Origin: CALBPI01 sp039821605
Lineage (GTDB): Bacteria > Pseudomonadota > Gammaproteobacteria > Steroidobacterales > Woeseiaceae
Assembly (NCBI GenBank): GCA_039821605.1
Contig: JBCBNV010000003.1
Coordinates: 310,001 to 374,000, forward strand
Reading direction: 5' to 3'
Length of the DNA: 64,000 nucleotides
In this document: piece after piece, positions 16,864 through 25,491 of the stretch
Layout of the letters: the number at the start of each line of letters is the position of its first letter
How positions within the stretch are numbered: position 1 is the first letter of the stretch
Program-made: the position numbers and the translations under genes
The notes under the pieces: generated by a model
Seen by the model: only the letters and a program-made list of their open reading frames with translations
Databases searched by the model: none
What the model was told of the DNA's origin: nothing

Positions 16864-17874
16864 TCAGTCGTATTCGTAGAAGTCCTGGAACCAGTCGACG
16901 AAACGCGCCACACCCGCCTCGATGGGGGTCGAGGGCTTGTAGTCGACGTCCGCGACGAGATCCTCGACGTCGGCGTAGGTGTCCGGCACGTCACCCGGCT
17001 GCAACGGCAACAGGTTCATTTCAGCCTTCTTGCCCACGCAGTCTTCGATGACGCTGATGTAGCGCAGCAACTCTACGGGCTGGTTGTTGCCGATGTTGTA
17101 GATCCGATAGGGCGCCGAGCTCGTTCCCGGGTCCGGGTTCATCGGGTCCCAGTCGGGATTGGGTGTTGCGACGTTGTCCATGGTGCGAACCACACCCTCG
17201 ACGATGTCGTCGACGTAGGTGAAATCACGCCGGTGCTTGCCGTAGTTGAAGACATCGATGGGCTTGCCTTCGATGATGTTGCGCGTGAACAGGAACAGCG
17301 CCATGTCGGGCCGGCCCCAGGGGCCGTACACGGTGAAGAACCGCAGGCCCGTCGTCGGCAGCCGGTACAGGTTCGAATAGGTGTGCGCCATGAGCTCATT
17401 GGCTTTCTTGGTCGCACCGTACAGCGCCAGCGGATGATCCACGTTGTCGTGGATCGAAAACGGCATGGATGTGTTCGCGCCATACACGCTCGATGACGAC
17501 GCGTACACAAGGTGCTCGACCTCGTGGTGGCGACAGCCCTCGAGGATATTCATCGTGCCCACGATATTGCTGTCGATGTAGGCGTGCGGGTTCTCGAGTG
17601 AATAGCGCACGCCCGCCTGCGCCGCCAGGTGCACAACCCGCTCGAACTTTTCGTCAGCGAACAGCTTCTCCACGCCCGCCCGGTCCTCGAGCGCCATGCG
17701 CACGAAGCGGAAGTTGGGATGCGACTTGATCAGCTCGAGGCGCGCTTCCTTGAGCGACGGATCGTAGTAGTCGTTGACGGCGTCGAGCCCCACCACGGTA
17801 TCGCCACGGTCGAGCAGGTACTTGCTCGTGAAGAACCCAATGAAGCCGGCAGCGCCGGTAACAAGAACCTTCAT
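16864..17874 (-). CDS. NAD-dependent nucleotide-sugar epimerase (UDP-glucuronate 4-epimerase type)
   Basis: An extended SDR of 336 residues with GAAGFIG (7-13) at the nucleotide-binding fold, the segment AAQAGVRYSLENPHAYIDSN, and catalytic Tyr152/Lys156 in YGATKK. The AGVRYSLENP stretch is typical of CapI/GAE UDP-glucuronate 4-epimerases, although UDP-GlcNAc(A) epimerases are close relatives. It lies 25 bases after the UDP-sugar dehydrogenase gene. The pair probably makes UDP-GalA or UDP-GalNAcA for surface polysaccharide. No glycosyltransferases are in the window. Confidence 0.88.
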   Translation of the reverse strand: MKVLVTGAAGFIGFFTSKYLLDRGDTVVGLDAVNDYYDPSLKEARLELIKSHPNFRFVRMALEDRAGVEKLFADEKFERVVHLAAQAGVRYSLENPHAYIDSNIVGTMNILEGCRHHEVEHLVYASSSSVYGANTSMPFSIHDNVDHPLALYGATKKANELMAHTYSNLYRLPTTGLRFFTVYGPWGRPDMALFLFTRNIIEGKPIDVFNYGKHRRDFTYVDDIVEGVVRTMDNVATPNPDWDPMNPDPGTSSAPYRIYNIGNNQPVELLRYISVIEDCVGKKAEMNLLPLQPGDVPDTYADVEDLVADVDYKPSTPIEAGVARFVDWFQDFYEYD

Positions 17875-17899
17875 CTCAAATCCCGTGTGCTGCCGCGCG

Positions 17900-19177
17900 T
17901 CAGAGCCGCTCGTCGGAGTCCGACTCGGGCAGCAGGTACTTGATGTCGTAGATCACGCCGCCCGGTGCGCAGAAGGCACGCACGCCCGCGGCGCCGAGGT
18001 CGCGGAACTGTCGGTGCGCCACGGCGACAACAACGGCATCGTAGGCGCCCTGCTCTGGCGAGTCTGTGAGCGCGATCCCGTATTCGCGTTCCGCCTCAAC
18101 CGAGTCGACCCAGGGATCGTGCACGTCGATCGCACAGCCGTATCCCGCCAGCTCACCGATAAGGTCAACGACCTTGGTGTTGCGGATATCGGGGCAGTCC
18201 TCCTTGAAGGTCAACCCCAGCACCAGCACGCGTGCGTCTTTGACCTGCCGACCGTGGCCGATCAGCAGCTTCACAATCTGGCTCGCCACGTAGAGCGACA
18301 TGTTGTCGTTGATCCGCCGTCCCGCGAGGATCATTTCGGGGTGATAACCGAGCTCGACGGCCTTGTGCGTCAGGTAGTACGGATCCACGCCAATGCAGTG
18401 CCCGCCCACAAGGCCCGGCCGGAACGGCAGGAAATTCCACTTGGTGCCGGCCGCCTCAAGCACGGCTTCCGTGTCGATGCCTACGCGATCGAAGATCATC
18501 GCGAGCTCGTTGACGAGTGCAATGTTCACATCGCGTTGCGTGTTTTCGATCACCTTGGCCGCCTCGGCCACACGAATCGATCTCGCCTTGAAGGTGCCCG
18601 CAGTGATGATGCTCGCGTAGAGCGCATCGATCAGGTCGGCCGCTTCGGGTGTGGAGCCCGACGTGACTTTCAGAATGTTGGGGAGTCGGTGTTGCTTGTC
18701 GCCAGGATTGATGCGCTCGGGGCTGTAGCCCGCGAAGAAGTCTTCGTTGAGCGTCAGGCCCGAGCCGGCCTCGATGATGGGGATGCAGACCTCTTCGGTC
18801 GCCCCCGGGTACACCGTCGACTCGAAGATGACGACATCGCCACGCGACACGACACGGCCCAAAAGGTCGCTGGCCGAGCGCAACGGATCCAGCAGCGGAC
18901 GCTTGTCGGTCCCGACGGGCGTCGGCACCGTGACGACGTAGACGTTGCATCCGTTGAGGTCGGCGGGGTCCGCGCTGTACTCGAGGTGGCGGGCCTCAGC
19001 CAGCAGCTCGGGCTCCACCTCGAGCGTGGCGTCATGACCATCACGCAGTTCGTTAACGCGCGCCTCATTGAGGTCGTAGCCCACGGTCGGGTAGGTGCGA
19101 CCAAATTCCACGGCCAGCGGGAGGCCCACGTAGCCCAGCCCGATGACGCCGATGCGTACCTGATCCAGTGTCAGCAC
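17900..19177 (-). CDS. UDP-sugar 6-dehydrogenase, TviB/WbpO-like
   Basis: 425 residues with the NAD site GVIGLGYVGLPLA (10-22), the catalytic Cys261 in GGHCIGVDPYYL, and the C-terminal FKEDCPDIRNTKV segment. The wording around the cysteine (FLPFRPGLVGGHCIGVDPYY) is that of the TviB/WbpO group, which oxidises UDP-GlcNAc/GalNAc, rather than Ugd on UDP-glucose. That leaves a slight mismatch with the glucuronate-type epimerase next door. The start is GTG preceded by GGGGAC. Gene order is dehydrogenase, epimerase, pgi. Confidence 0.9.
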   Translation of the reverse strand: MLTLDQVRIGVIGLGYVGLPLAVEFGRTYPTVGYDLNEARVNELRDGHDATLEVEPELLAEARHLEYSADPADLNGCNVYVVTVPTPVGTDKRPLLDPLRSASDLLGRVVSRGDVVIFESTVYPGATEEVCIPIIEAGSGLTLNEDFFAGYSPERINPGDKQHRLPNILKVTSGSTPEAADLIDALYASIITAGTFKARSIRVAEAAKVIENTQRDVNIALVNELAMIFDRVGIDTEAVLEAAGTKWNFLPFRPGLVGGHCIGVDPYYLTHKAVELGYHPEMILAGRRINDNMSLYVASQIVKLLIGHGRQVKDARVLVLGLTFKEDCPDIRNTKVVDLIGELAGYGCAIDVHDPWVDSVEAEREYGIALTDSPEQGAYDAVVVAVAHRQFRDLGAAGVRAFCAPGGVIYDIKYLLPESDSDERL

Positions 19178-19247
19178 AATGTCCCCGGCTACTCGTTGTG
19201 GTGGATGCGGCGACGGCCGGCGCAGGCGCCGACCGCCGGCGGCAAGC

Positions 19248-20750
19248 TTACAACAAGTAGATGACGGCGAGCAGGCCCGTGATGCTCATTGTGATCGTGT
19301 AGGGCACGGCCATGATCACCATCCGGCCGTAGGACAGGCGGATGAGCGGTGCCAGTGCAGAGGTCAGCAGGAACAGGAACGCCGCCTGGCCGTTCGGCGT
19401 GGCGACACTCGGGATGTTGGTGCCGGTGTTGATCGCCACGATGAGCATGTCGAACTGCTCGCGGTTGATGATGCCGTCGGCCAGCGCCGTCTGCACCTGG
19501 CCTGCGTAGACCGTCGCCACGAAGACGTTGTCACTGATCATCGACAGGACGCCATTCGCGGCATAGAACAACACGGCCTGTTCTTTGCCCTGGAACGTCA
19601 GCAGCCAGTCCGTTACGGGCTGGAACAGGTGCTGCGATTCGATCACGGCGACGATTGCGAAGAACACGACAAGCAGCGCCGTGAACGGCAGCGCTTCTTC
19701 GAACGCAGGCCCAATGGCGTGCTCGTCCGTGATGCCGTTGAACGCCGTCGTCAGCACGATGACCCCCAGGCCGATGATGCCGGGCTCGGCCAGGTGCAAG
19801 CCGAGCGCAACCACGAGAAGCAGGGCGACCACGCCCTGAATCACGAGCTGCGCGTTGTCGCGGCGTGTGCGCTTTTCTGTGTTCGCGTTGTCGTAGTCCG
19901 CGAGCACCTCGCGCACGCTGCTCGGCAGCGTTGCGCCGTAGCCGAACCAGCGCACCTTTTCGAGGAATGCACAGGTGATCAGCCCAACCACAAGCACGGG
20001 CATGGACACGGGCGCCACGCGCAGGAAGAACTCAACGAATTCCCAATCGGCAACTTTGGCAAGCAGCAGGTTTTGCGGCTCGCCAACGAGTGTGGTCACG
20101 CCGCCCAACGCCGTACCGACCGCGCCGTGCATCATGAGGCTGCGCAGGAATGACCGGAATTGCTCGAGATCGGCTCGCCGCTCCTCGGCCACGCTGCCAT
20201 CGCTGTTCTGATCGTAGACATGATCGTCGCCGCCCGAGGACACGATCTTGTGGTAGACGCCGAAAAAGCCAACCGCCACGGCTATGATGACTGCCGTCAC
20301 AGTAAGCGCGTCGAGGAAGGCGCTCAGCACGGCCGCTGTAAACGAGAACAGCAGCGACAGCAGCATCTTCGAACGCACCTTCAGAAGGATCTTCGTGAAC
20401 ACGAAGAGCAGCATGCCCTTCATGAAATAAATGCCTGCGACCATGAACACGAGCAGGATGATCACGGGCAGGTTCTTCTCGACCTCGTGGTAGACGAGCT
20501 CAGGGGACGTCATACCTATGAGCAACGCCTCGAGTGCCAACAGGCCGCCAGGCTGCAGCGGATAGCACTTGAGCGCCATGGCCAGCGTGAAAATGAACTG
20601 CCCGACAAGCAGCCAGCCCACGATGAATGGGTCAATGGTGTAGAACAGGATCGGGTTCACCGCCAGGAAGGCAATGATCGTCTTCTTGTACCAATCGGGT
20701 GAGTTGCCCAAAAAGTTGGTACCGAGCGCGTGCGCAAACGTGTTCGCCAT
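19248..20750 (-). CDS. nhaB: Na+/H+ antiporter NhaB
   Basis: A polytopic inner-membrane protein of 500 residues whose N-terminus (NFLGNSPDWYKKTIIAFL) and DALTVTAVIIAVAVGF segment are those of NhaB. NhaB exports Na+ in exchange for protons and helps sodium and pH homeostasis, consistent with a saline habitat. Central acidic-loop residues and the VGEPQNLLLA segment are also visible. An AAGGA site lies about 10 nt before the ATG. It stands alone between dnaQ and the sugar-nucleotide genes on the same strand. Confidence 0.95.
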   Translation of the reverse strand: MANTFAHALGTNFLGNSPDWYKKTIIAFLAVNPILFYTIDPFIVGWLLVGQFIFTLAMALKCYPLQPGGLLALEALLIGMTSPELVYHEVEKNLPVIILLVFMVAGIYFMKGMLLFVFTKILLKVRSKMLLSLLFSFTAAVLSAFLDALTVTAVIIAVAVGFFGVYHKIVSSGGDDHVYDQNSDGSVAEERRADLEQFRSFLRSLMMHGAVGTALGGVTTLVGEPQNLLLAKVADWEFVEFFLRVAPVSMPVLVVGLITCAFLEKVRWFGYGATLPSSVREVLADYDNANTEKRTRRDNAQLVIQGVVALLLVVALGLHLAEPGIIGLGVIVLTTAFNGITDEHAIGPAFEEALPFTALLVVFFAIVAVIESQHLFQPVTDWLLTFQGKEQAVLFYAANGVLSMISDNVFVATVYAGQVQTALADGIINREQFDMLIVAINTGTNIPSVATPNGQAAFLFLLTSALAPLIRLSYGRMVIMAVPYTITMSITGLLAVIYLL

Positions 20751-20870
20751 GACCGGGAAGTCCTTCGCTTGTGTGTCGGAGCCGCAGGCGCGCCTGAGGG
20801 CGCCCCAAAAAATTGTCGCAAGTGTACGGTAAGCGGCCGTTCGCCGCAGGAATTTAGCGGTATTGCGGCC

Positions 20871-21608
20871 CTAGCCCGTGGGCTGCGCGGCCGCCATCCG
20901 ACGCCAGATGGCCTCCGCCCCACTCTCCGATTCGATGCGCTGCAACAGCGCCTCGTGGCGGGCCAGTTCCTCGGCGCTGGCTTGCGCGACCGGTACGACG
21001 ACATCGGGCAGGGGCGCATGCGCCGATGCACCATTGTCGGATTCGATCTCCTGGCCGCCTTCATCCAGCAGCAGGCTGTCCTGCCCGCCCGTCATGAGCA
21101 GGTAGACGTCAGCCAGCAATCGGGCGTCAAGCAAGGCGCCATGGAGCTCGCGCGAGGAGTTGTCGACCTGGTAGCGGCGGCACAGTGCGTCGAGGCTCGC
21201 GCGCTGGCCCGGGTGGAGCTCGCGCGCCACCTTGAGGCTGTCGGTGATGGCACACAGCGCATCGAGCCGGCGGCGCTTGTGCTGCATGCGTTTGAGCTCG
21301 TGCTCCAGGAATCCGACGTCAAACGGTGCGTTGTGAATGACGAGCTCGGCACCGAGGATGAACTCGAGGAACTCGTCAGCAATGTCCGGGAAACGCGGCT
21401 GGTCGGCGAGATCCTCGTTGCGGATGCCGTGCACCGCGATGGCCCCGTCGTCTATGCGTCGGTCCGGGTTCAGGTAACGGTGCCATGTGCGGCCCGTCAG
21501 TCGCCGGTTGACGATCTCGACGCAGCCGATTTCGATGATGCGGTGATCGTCAGCCGGATCGAGGCCCGTGGTCTCGGTGTCGAGAACGATGAGACGCGGC
21601 AGGCTCAT
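20871..21608 (-). CDS. dnaQ: DNA polymerase III epsilon subunit (3'-5' proofreading exonuclease)
   Basis: 245 residues with the DEDD exonuclease motifs: ExoI DTETTGL (Asp10, Glu12), ExoII around HNAPFDVGFL, and ExoIII HGALLDARLLADVYL. It removes mismatched bases in the Pol III core. The ATG overlaps the rnhA stop (ATGA), so the two are co-translated. The rnhA-dnaQ order with a methyltransferase upstream matches Escherichia coli, although there the two genes are divergent; here they lie on one strand. Confidence 0.97.
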   Translation of the reverse strand: MSLPRLIVLDTETTGLDPADDHRIIEIGCVEIVNRRLTGRTWHRYLNPDRRIDDGAIAVHGIRNEDLADQPRFPDIADEFLEFILGAELVIHNAPFDVGFLEHELKRMQHKRRRLDALCAITDSLKVARELHPGQRASLDALCRRYQVDNSSRELHGALLDARLLADVYLLMTGGQDSLLLDEGGQEIESDNGASAHAPLPDVVVPVAQASAEELARHEALLQRIESESGAEAIWRRMAAAQPTG

Positions 21609-22075
21609 GCCTGGCGCGCCAGTGTTTCTTCGAGGCCCTGATTGGCCAGCGCGTCCGCAGCTTCATTGCCGGGGTGGCCGGCATGACCCTTGACCCAGTG
21701 CCAGTCGACATCATGTCCCGAGGCCAGCGTATCGAGCTGTTGCCAGAGATCCTGGTTCTTCACGGGCTTTTTGGCTGCGGTACGCCAGCCGCGCTGCTTC
21801 CAGGCCGGCAGCCAACGGGTAATGCCGTCGCGGACATAGACCGAATCGGTGTAGAGCGCCACGGCCGAGCGACGCTTGAGTGCCGACAGCGCTTCGATCG
21901 CGGCCATGAGTTCCATGCGGTTGTTCGTGGTTTCAGGCTCGCCACCGCAGAGCGTCTTGCGGTGTTGACCTGCCTCGAGCACCACGCCCCAGCCACCCGG
22001 CCCCGGGTTACCCCGGCAGGCGCCGTCGGTATAAATCGTGACTGTCCCCACCTGTTTCCCGGCCACCGAACCCAT
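21605..22075 (-). CDS. rnhA: Ribonuclease HI
   Basis: I start at the ATG giving MGSVAGKQVGTVTIYTDGAC. This yields 156 residues, against 155 in E. coli; the frame remains open for 93 bases upstream but that part overlaps the methyltransferase gene. The catalytic carboxylates are Asp17 (YTDGAC), Glu55 (NNRMEL), Asp77 (YTDS) and Asp141 (NEAADALA). It cleaves RNA in RNA-DNA hybrids. Its stop codon overlaps the start of dnaQ. Confidence 0.97.
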   Translation of the reverse strand: MGSVAGKQVGTVTIYTDGACRGNPGPGGWGVVLEAGQHRKTLCGGEPETTNNRMELMAAIEALSALKRRSAVALYTDSVYVRDGITRWLPAWKQRGWRTAAKKPVKNQDLWQQLDTLASGHDVDWHWVKGHAGHPGNEAADALANQGLEETLARQA

Positions 22076-22112
22076 CGTGCGATTGTGTCGCCGCACGAGG
22101 CAGCGTTCAAGC

Positions 22113-22898
22113 TCAGGACGGTTCCGGGTCGTTGATATCGTCTGTCGCGGGGCGCAACTCCACAACATTGCGCAGGCTGGGCTCGGGCACGCCGCCCACC
22201 ACGCGCGCCCGTTTGCGCCAGCTCGGCATTAACGGTGTGAGCGCCGCGACACGCTTGCGCGCATGAAGCAGGTAACAGGCCGCGAGTTCCGGCCACCAGC
22301 GCTTGCCGCGCTGCTCCCAGTCCGGGGACGGCGGATGCCCCATCCCCGTGAAGGGCAGCCGGAAGAAAAAGCGCTGGTGGTCGTAGACGCGCAGATCGAG
22401 CAGCCGCAGCCAATCGCGCAGCTTGCGGTCACCCAGGGCGTTGTTGATCCCGGGCGGGAAGCGGCCGCGCGACCAGAGGCGCCTGACGCCCCAAAGCCCG
22501 AAGGGTTTGAAGCCCACGAGCAGCAGCCGGCCCTCGCTCCGGAGCACGCGGTGCGACTCGCGCAGCAGATCGTGGGGATTGACTGTCAGATCCAGCGTGT
22601 GCGGCAACAGGACGGCGTCGACGCTTTCGGAGTCGAAGGGCAGCCGCGTGAAATCGGCCGTGACGTCCCCGCCCTCGCCGGGCCCGTAAACGCGGGTGGC
22701 AACCTGCGTCCGCGCCAGCGGCGTGAAGCCGGCCTCGTCGCCCCAGCGTCCCACCTGCAGCAGGTGCTCGCCGAAGACGCCGTCGAGCGCATGCGTAAGC
22801 ACCTCGGTTTCCGCCGTAATCAGGGACTTACCAAGCGGCAGCCGCAACCACGCGGGTCGCGTCGCGCGTCGATTGTCCGTTGCTGGCGGCAGTGACAT
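22113..22898 (-). CDS. SAM-dependent methyltransferase (YafS-like position)
   Basis: A protein of 261 residues with a class I methyltransferase core: LLQVGRWGDE in the place of motif I, DFTRLPFDSESVDAVLLPHTLD (motifs II-III), and LLRESHRVLRSEGRLLLVGF (post-motif region). The glycine-rich motif I is weak. It sits just before rnhA-dnaQ and divergent from mltD, the same position as yafS in E. coli. No substrate is known for that group. gloB, which usually lies between mltD and this gene, is absent here. Confidence 0.82.
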   Translation of the reverse strand: MSLPPATDNRRATRPAWLRLPLGKSLITAETEVLTHALDGVFGEHLLQVGRWGDEAGFTPLARTQVATRVYGPGEGGDVTADFTRLPFDSESVDAVLLPHTLDLTVNPHDLLRESHRVLRSEGRLLLVGFKPFGLWGVRRLWSRGRFPPGINNALGDRKLRDWLRLLDLRVYDHQRFFFRLPFTGMGHPPSPDWEQRGKRWWPELAACYLLHARKRVAALTPLMPSWRKRARVVGGVPEPSLRNVVELRPATDDINDPEPS

Positions 22899-22941
22899 GG
22901 CTCGAATCTAGCCCCACGGCCGCTGAATGTGAAGCCAGCGC

Positions 22942-22969
22942 TTGATTTGCTTTATGCGCTGGGTACGAT
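22942..22969 (+). promoter_or_regulatory. Possible sigma-70 promoter for mltD
   Basis: TTGATT and TACGAT are separated by 16 bases. Transcription would begin within a few bases of the chosen mltD ATG, so mRNA would be nearly leaderless, in keeping with the lack of a Shine-Dalgarno sequence there. It is plausible but could be a chance match. Confidence 0.35.
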
Positions 22970-22977
22970 CGAACGTT

Positions 22978-24621
22978 ATGAAAAACGCCGTACCGCCTGG
23001 AATCACCCGCCTGCTGGCCGCCGCCGGCGTGCTTGCCACCACGTTGACCGCATCCGCGACGGAGCCCCTGGCCAGCGGCGACGGGTCCTGGGGCAATGCC
23101 ACGGAAGCGCTGCCCCTCCCCGTCGGACCCGGCTTCATTCCGGGCAGTCACGCGAGCTGGGTCACTGAGGACATTCTTTTTCACAAGCCGTCGGTGCCCG
23201 AAGCGGCGGCCGTCAACGTCGACCTGCTGGACCGCCTGCGCGGCCGATTCACGCTGCCCGTCGCAGCACAGCAACGCACCGATGCGCAACGCAACTGGTA
23301 CGTGCGCCATCCCGATTACATGACGCGGGTCTTCGAACGCTCGCGTCCCTATCTGCACCACATCGTCGCCGAGCTCGAGGCACGGAACATGCCGGCGGAG
23401 CTCGCGCTGCTGCCCATCGTCGAGAGCGCCTTCGATCCGTTCGCCTATTCGCACGGCCGTGCCGCCGGCCTCTGGCAGATCATTCCGGGAACGGGCCGGC
23501 GGTTTGGGCTGCAACAAAACTGGTGGTATGACGGCCGACGTGACGTCGTCGAGTCGACACGTGCCGCGCTCGACTACCTCGAATTCCTCGCGCGTCGCTA
23601 CGACGGCGACTACGAACTGGCCGTTGCGGCCTACAACTCGGGCGAAGGCAATGTTGATCGCGCCATCCGCCGCAATCGCAAGGCCGGCAAGCCCACCGAT
23701 TTCTGGTCGTTGCGCCTGCCGCGTGAAACGGCAGCCTATGTACCCAAGCTCTTGGCACTCGCCGACATCGTTGCCGATCCCGCGAAGCACGGACTCACAC
23801 TGCCCTTCATCGAGAACGCGGCACAAATCGACGTCGTTGACACGGGCGGGCAGATCGATCTGGCGCTCGCCGCAACACTGGCCGGCATCGACGTTGATAC
23901 GCTGTACCGCCTCAACCCCGGCTTCAATCAATGGGCCACGGCGCCCAAGGGACCGCATGCGCTCGTGGTTCCCATCGAACTGGCCGAGGCCTTTCGCGCC
24001 AGCCTGAGCACGCTGCCCGACAACGAACGCATGCGCTGGAAGCGTCACAAGGTGCGGGCGGGCCAGACGCTCTCGCATATCGCCGATGAGTACCGCGTGA
24101 CGACGGGAACCATCAAGAGCGCCAACAAACTGCGCGGCACGATGATCCGGGAAGGCCAGCACCTCATGATTCCGACGGCGAGCCAGCCGCTCGACGCCTA
24201 CAGCCAGAGCGCCGACCAGCGTCTCGCGCGCAAGCAGGACAGAAAGCGCGCGGCCAACCGCATTGACCACCGCGTGCAGTCTGGCGACAGCCTCTGGACC
24301 ATTGCACGCCGCTACGGTGTCAGCACACGCGCGCTGGCGTCCTGGAATGGTATGGCACCGCGCGACACGCTTGTCGTCGGACGTAAGCTCGTGGTCTGGA
24401 CGGACAGCGCCGTGCCATCGGGGCCCGTGTCGGGCGCGCCCGGACTCACCCGCAAAGTGCGTTACACCGTACGTAACGGCGACTCACTGTCGAGAATCGC
24501 GTCGCGGTTCCGCGTGAGCGTCAACGATATTGCACGCTGGAACAATCTCGACGTGTCGCGCATCCTGCGCCCTGGCCAGCGGCTCACGATGTTCGTGGAT
24601 GTGACACGCCAGTCGAGCTGA
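22978..24621 (+). CDS. mltD: Membrane-bound lytic murein transglycosylase D with three LysM domains
   Basis: From the ATG giving MKNAVPPGITRLL the protein has 547 residues with a hydrophobic signal sequence. The SLT catalytic domain carries Glu149 in LPIVESAFDP, followed by GRAAGLWQIIPGTGRRFGL and the ALDYLEFL helix. Three LysM peptidoglycan-binding modules follow in the C-terminal third (opening HKVRAGQTL, HRVQSGDSL and YTVRNGDSL). It cleaves glycan strands with 1,6-anhydro ends. Unlike the E. coli lipoprotein there is no cysteine near the signal cleavage region, so it may be soluble in the periplasm or held by the wall. Confidence 0.95.
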   Translation: MKNAVPPGITRLLAAAGVLATTLTASATEPLASGDGSWGNATEALPLPVGPGFIPGSHASWVTEDILFHKPSVPEAAAVNVDLLDRLRGRFTLPVAAQQRTDAQRNWYVRHPDYMTRVFERSRPYLHHIVAELEARNMPAELALLPIVESAFDPFAYSHGRAAGLWQIIPGTGRRFGLQQNWWYDGRRDVVESTRAALDYLEFLARRYDGDYELAVAAYNSGEGNVDRAIRRNRKAGKPTDFWSLRLPRETAAYVPKLLALADIVADPAKHGLTLPFIENAAQIDVVDTGGQIDLALAATLAGIDVDTLYRLNPGFNQWATAPKGPHALVVPIELAEAFRASLSTLPDNERMRWKRHKVRAGQTLSHIADEYRVTTGTIKSANKLRGTMIREGQHLMIPTASQPLDAYSQSADQRLARKQDRKRAANRIDHRVQSGDSLWTIARRYGVSTRALASWNGMAPRDTLVVGRKLVVWTDSAVPSGPVSGAPGLTRKVRYTVRNGDSLSRIASRFRVSVNDIARWNNLDVSRILRPGQRLTMFVDVTRQSS

Positions 24622-24699
24622 CGCCACGCGCACGCGCCGCTTCCGTTAGAATGCCCCGCACCGACGCGCCGTCGGTCACCGTGCAAGGGGGGTATCACC

Positions 24700-25485
24700 A
24701 TGGGATTTATGGCCGGCAAACGGGCCCTGATCGTCGGGCTCGCGAGTAACCGCTCCATCGCTTACGGCATCGCTTCCGCGATGGCCCGCGAAGGCGCCGA
24801 GCTCGCCTTCACCTTTCAGAACGACAAGCTTAAGGGACGTGTGGAGAAGATGGCCGCCGAGTTCGGCTCCGAACTCGTGTTTCCCATGGACGTCGCGCAC
24901 GACTCGGAAATTGATGCAGCATTTTCGGATCTGGCTAAGACCTGGGACGGACTTGATGTCGTCGTTCACTCCGTGGGTTTCGCCCCGCGCGAAGAGCTCG
25001 CCGGCACCTACCTTGAGAGCGTGACGCGCGAAGGCTTCGGCATCGCGCACGACATTTCGAGCTACTCGTTCGCGGCGCTGGCCAAGGCGGCGCTGCCCTA
25101 CATGAAGGGTCGGGACGGCGCACTGCTCACGCTGTCCTACCTGGGTGCCGTGCGGGCGATTCCGAACTACAACGTCATGGGTCTGGCCAAGGCCAGCCTC
25201 GAAGCCAACGTGCGCTTCCTGGCCGCCGACCTGGGCCCGCAGGGCATTCGCGTGAACGGCATCTCCGCGGGTCCGATCAAGACGCTGGCCGCAAGCGGCG
25301 TGGGTGGCATCCGCAAGATGCTCGCACACGCTCAGGAAGTGTCACCGATTCGCCGCAACGTCACGCCCATCGACGTCGGCAACACAGCGGCCTTTCTCTG
25401 CAGTGATCTTGCGGGCGGGATTACGGGCGAAATCGTCTACGTCGATGGCGGCTACAGCCACATCGGCATGTCGCTCGACGTCTGA
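24700..25485 (+). CDS. fabI: Enoyl-[acyl-carrier-protein] reductase (NADH)
   Basis: 261 residues. The divergent SDR features of FabI are present: GLASNRSIAYGIA at the cofactor site and the Tyr147-x9-Tyr157-x6-Lys164 active site (SYLGAVRAIPNYNVMGLAK). Gly93 in HSVGFAP is the wild-type residue of triclosan-sensitive enzymes. It performs the last step of each fatty-acid elongation cycle. AAGGGGGG lies about 6 nt before the ATG. It follows mltD with a 78-base gap and converges on the symporter gene with only six bases between stops. Confidence 0.97.
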   Translation: MGFMAGKRALIVGLASNRSIAYGIASAMAREGAELAFTFQNDKLKGRVEKMAAEFGSELVFPMDVAHDSEIDAAFSDLAKTWDGLDVVVHSVGFAPREELAGTYLESVTREGFGIAHDISSYSFAALAKAALPYMKGRDGALLTLSYLGAVRAIPNYNVMGLAKASLEANVRFLAADLGPQGIRVNGISAGPIKTLAASGVGGIRKMLAHAQEVSPIRRNVTPIDVGNTAAFLCSDLAGGITGEIVYVDGGYSHIGMSLDV

Positions 25486-25491
25486 ACGCGA

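Noticed and set aside
20751..20870. Terminator or promoter between dnaQ and nhaB
   Set aside because: GC-rich partial repeats and an AATTTTTT run are present, but no stem is followed by a T-run on the transcribed strand and no promoter pair has acceptable spacing.
22828..24270. Minus-strand frame of 480 codons opposite mltD
   Set aside because: It has no domain and covers an evident lytic transglycosylase gene.
24647..24652. TAGAAT as a -10 for fabI
   Set aside because: No -35 at 16-18 bases; the nearest candidate is 23 bases away.
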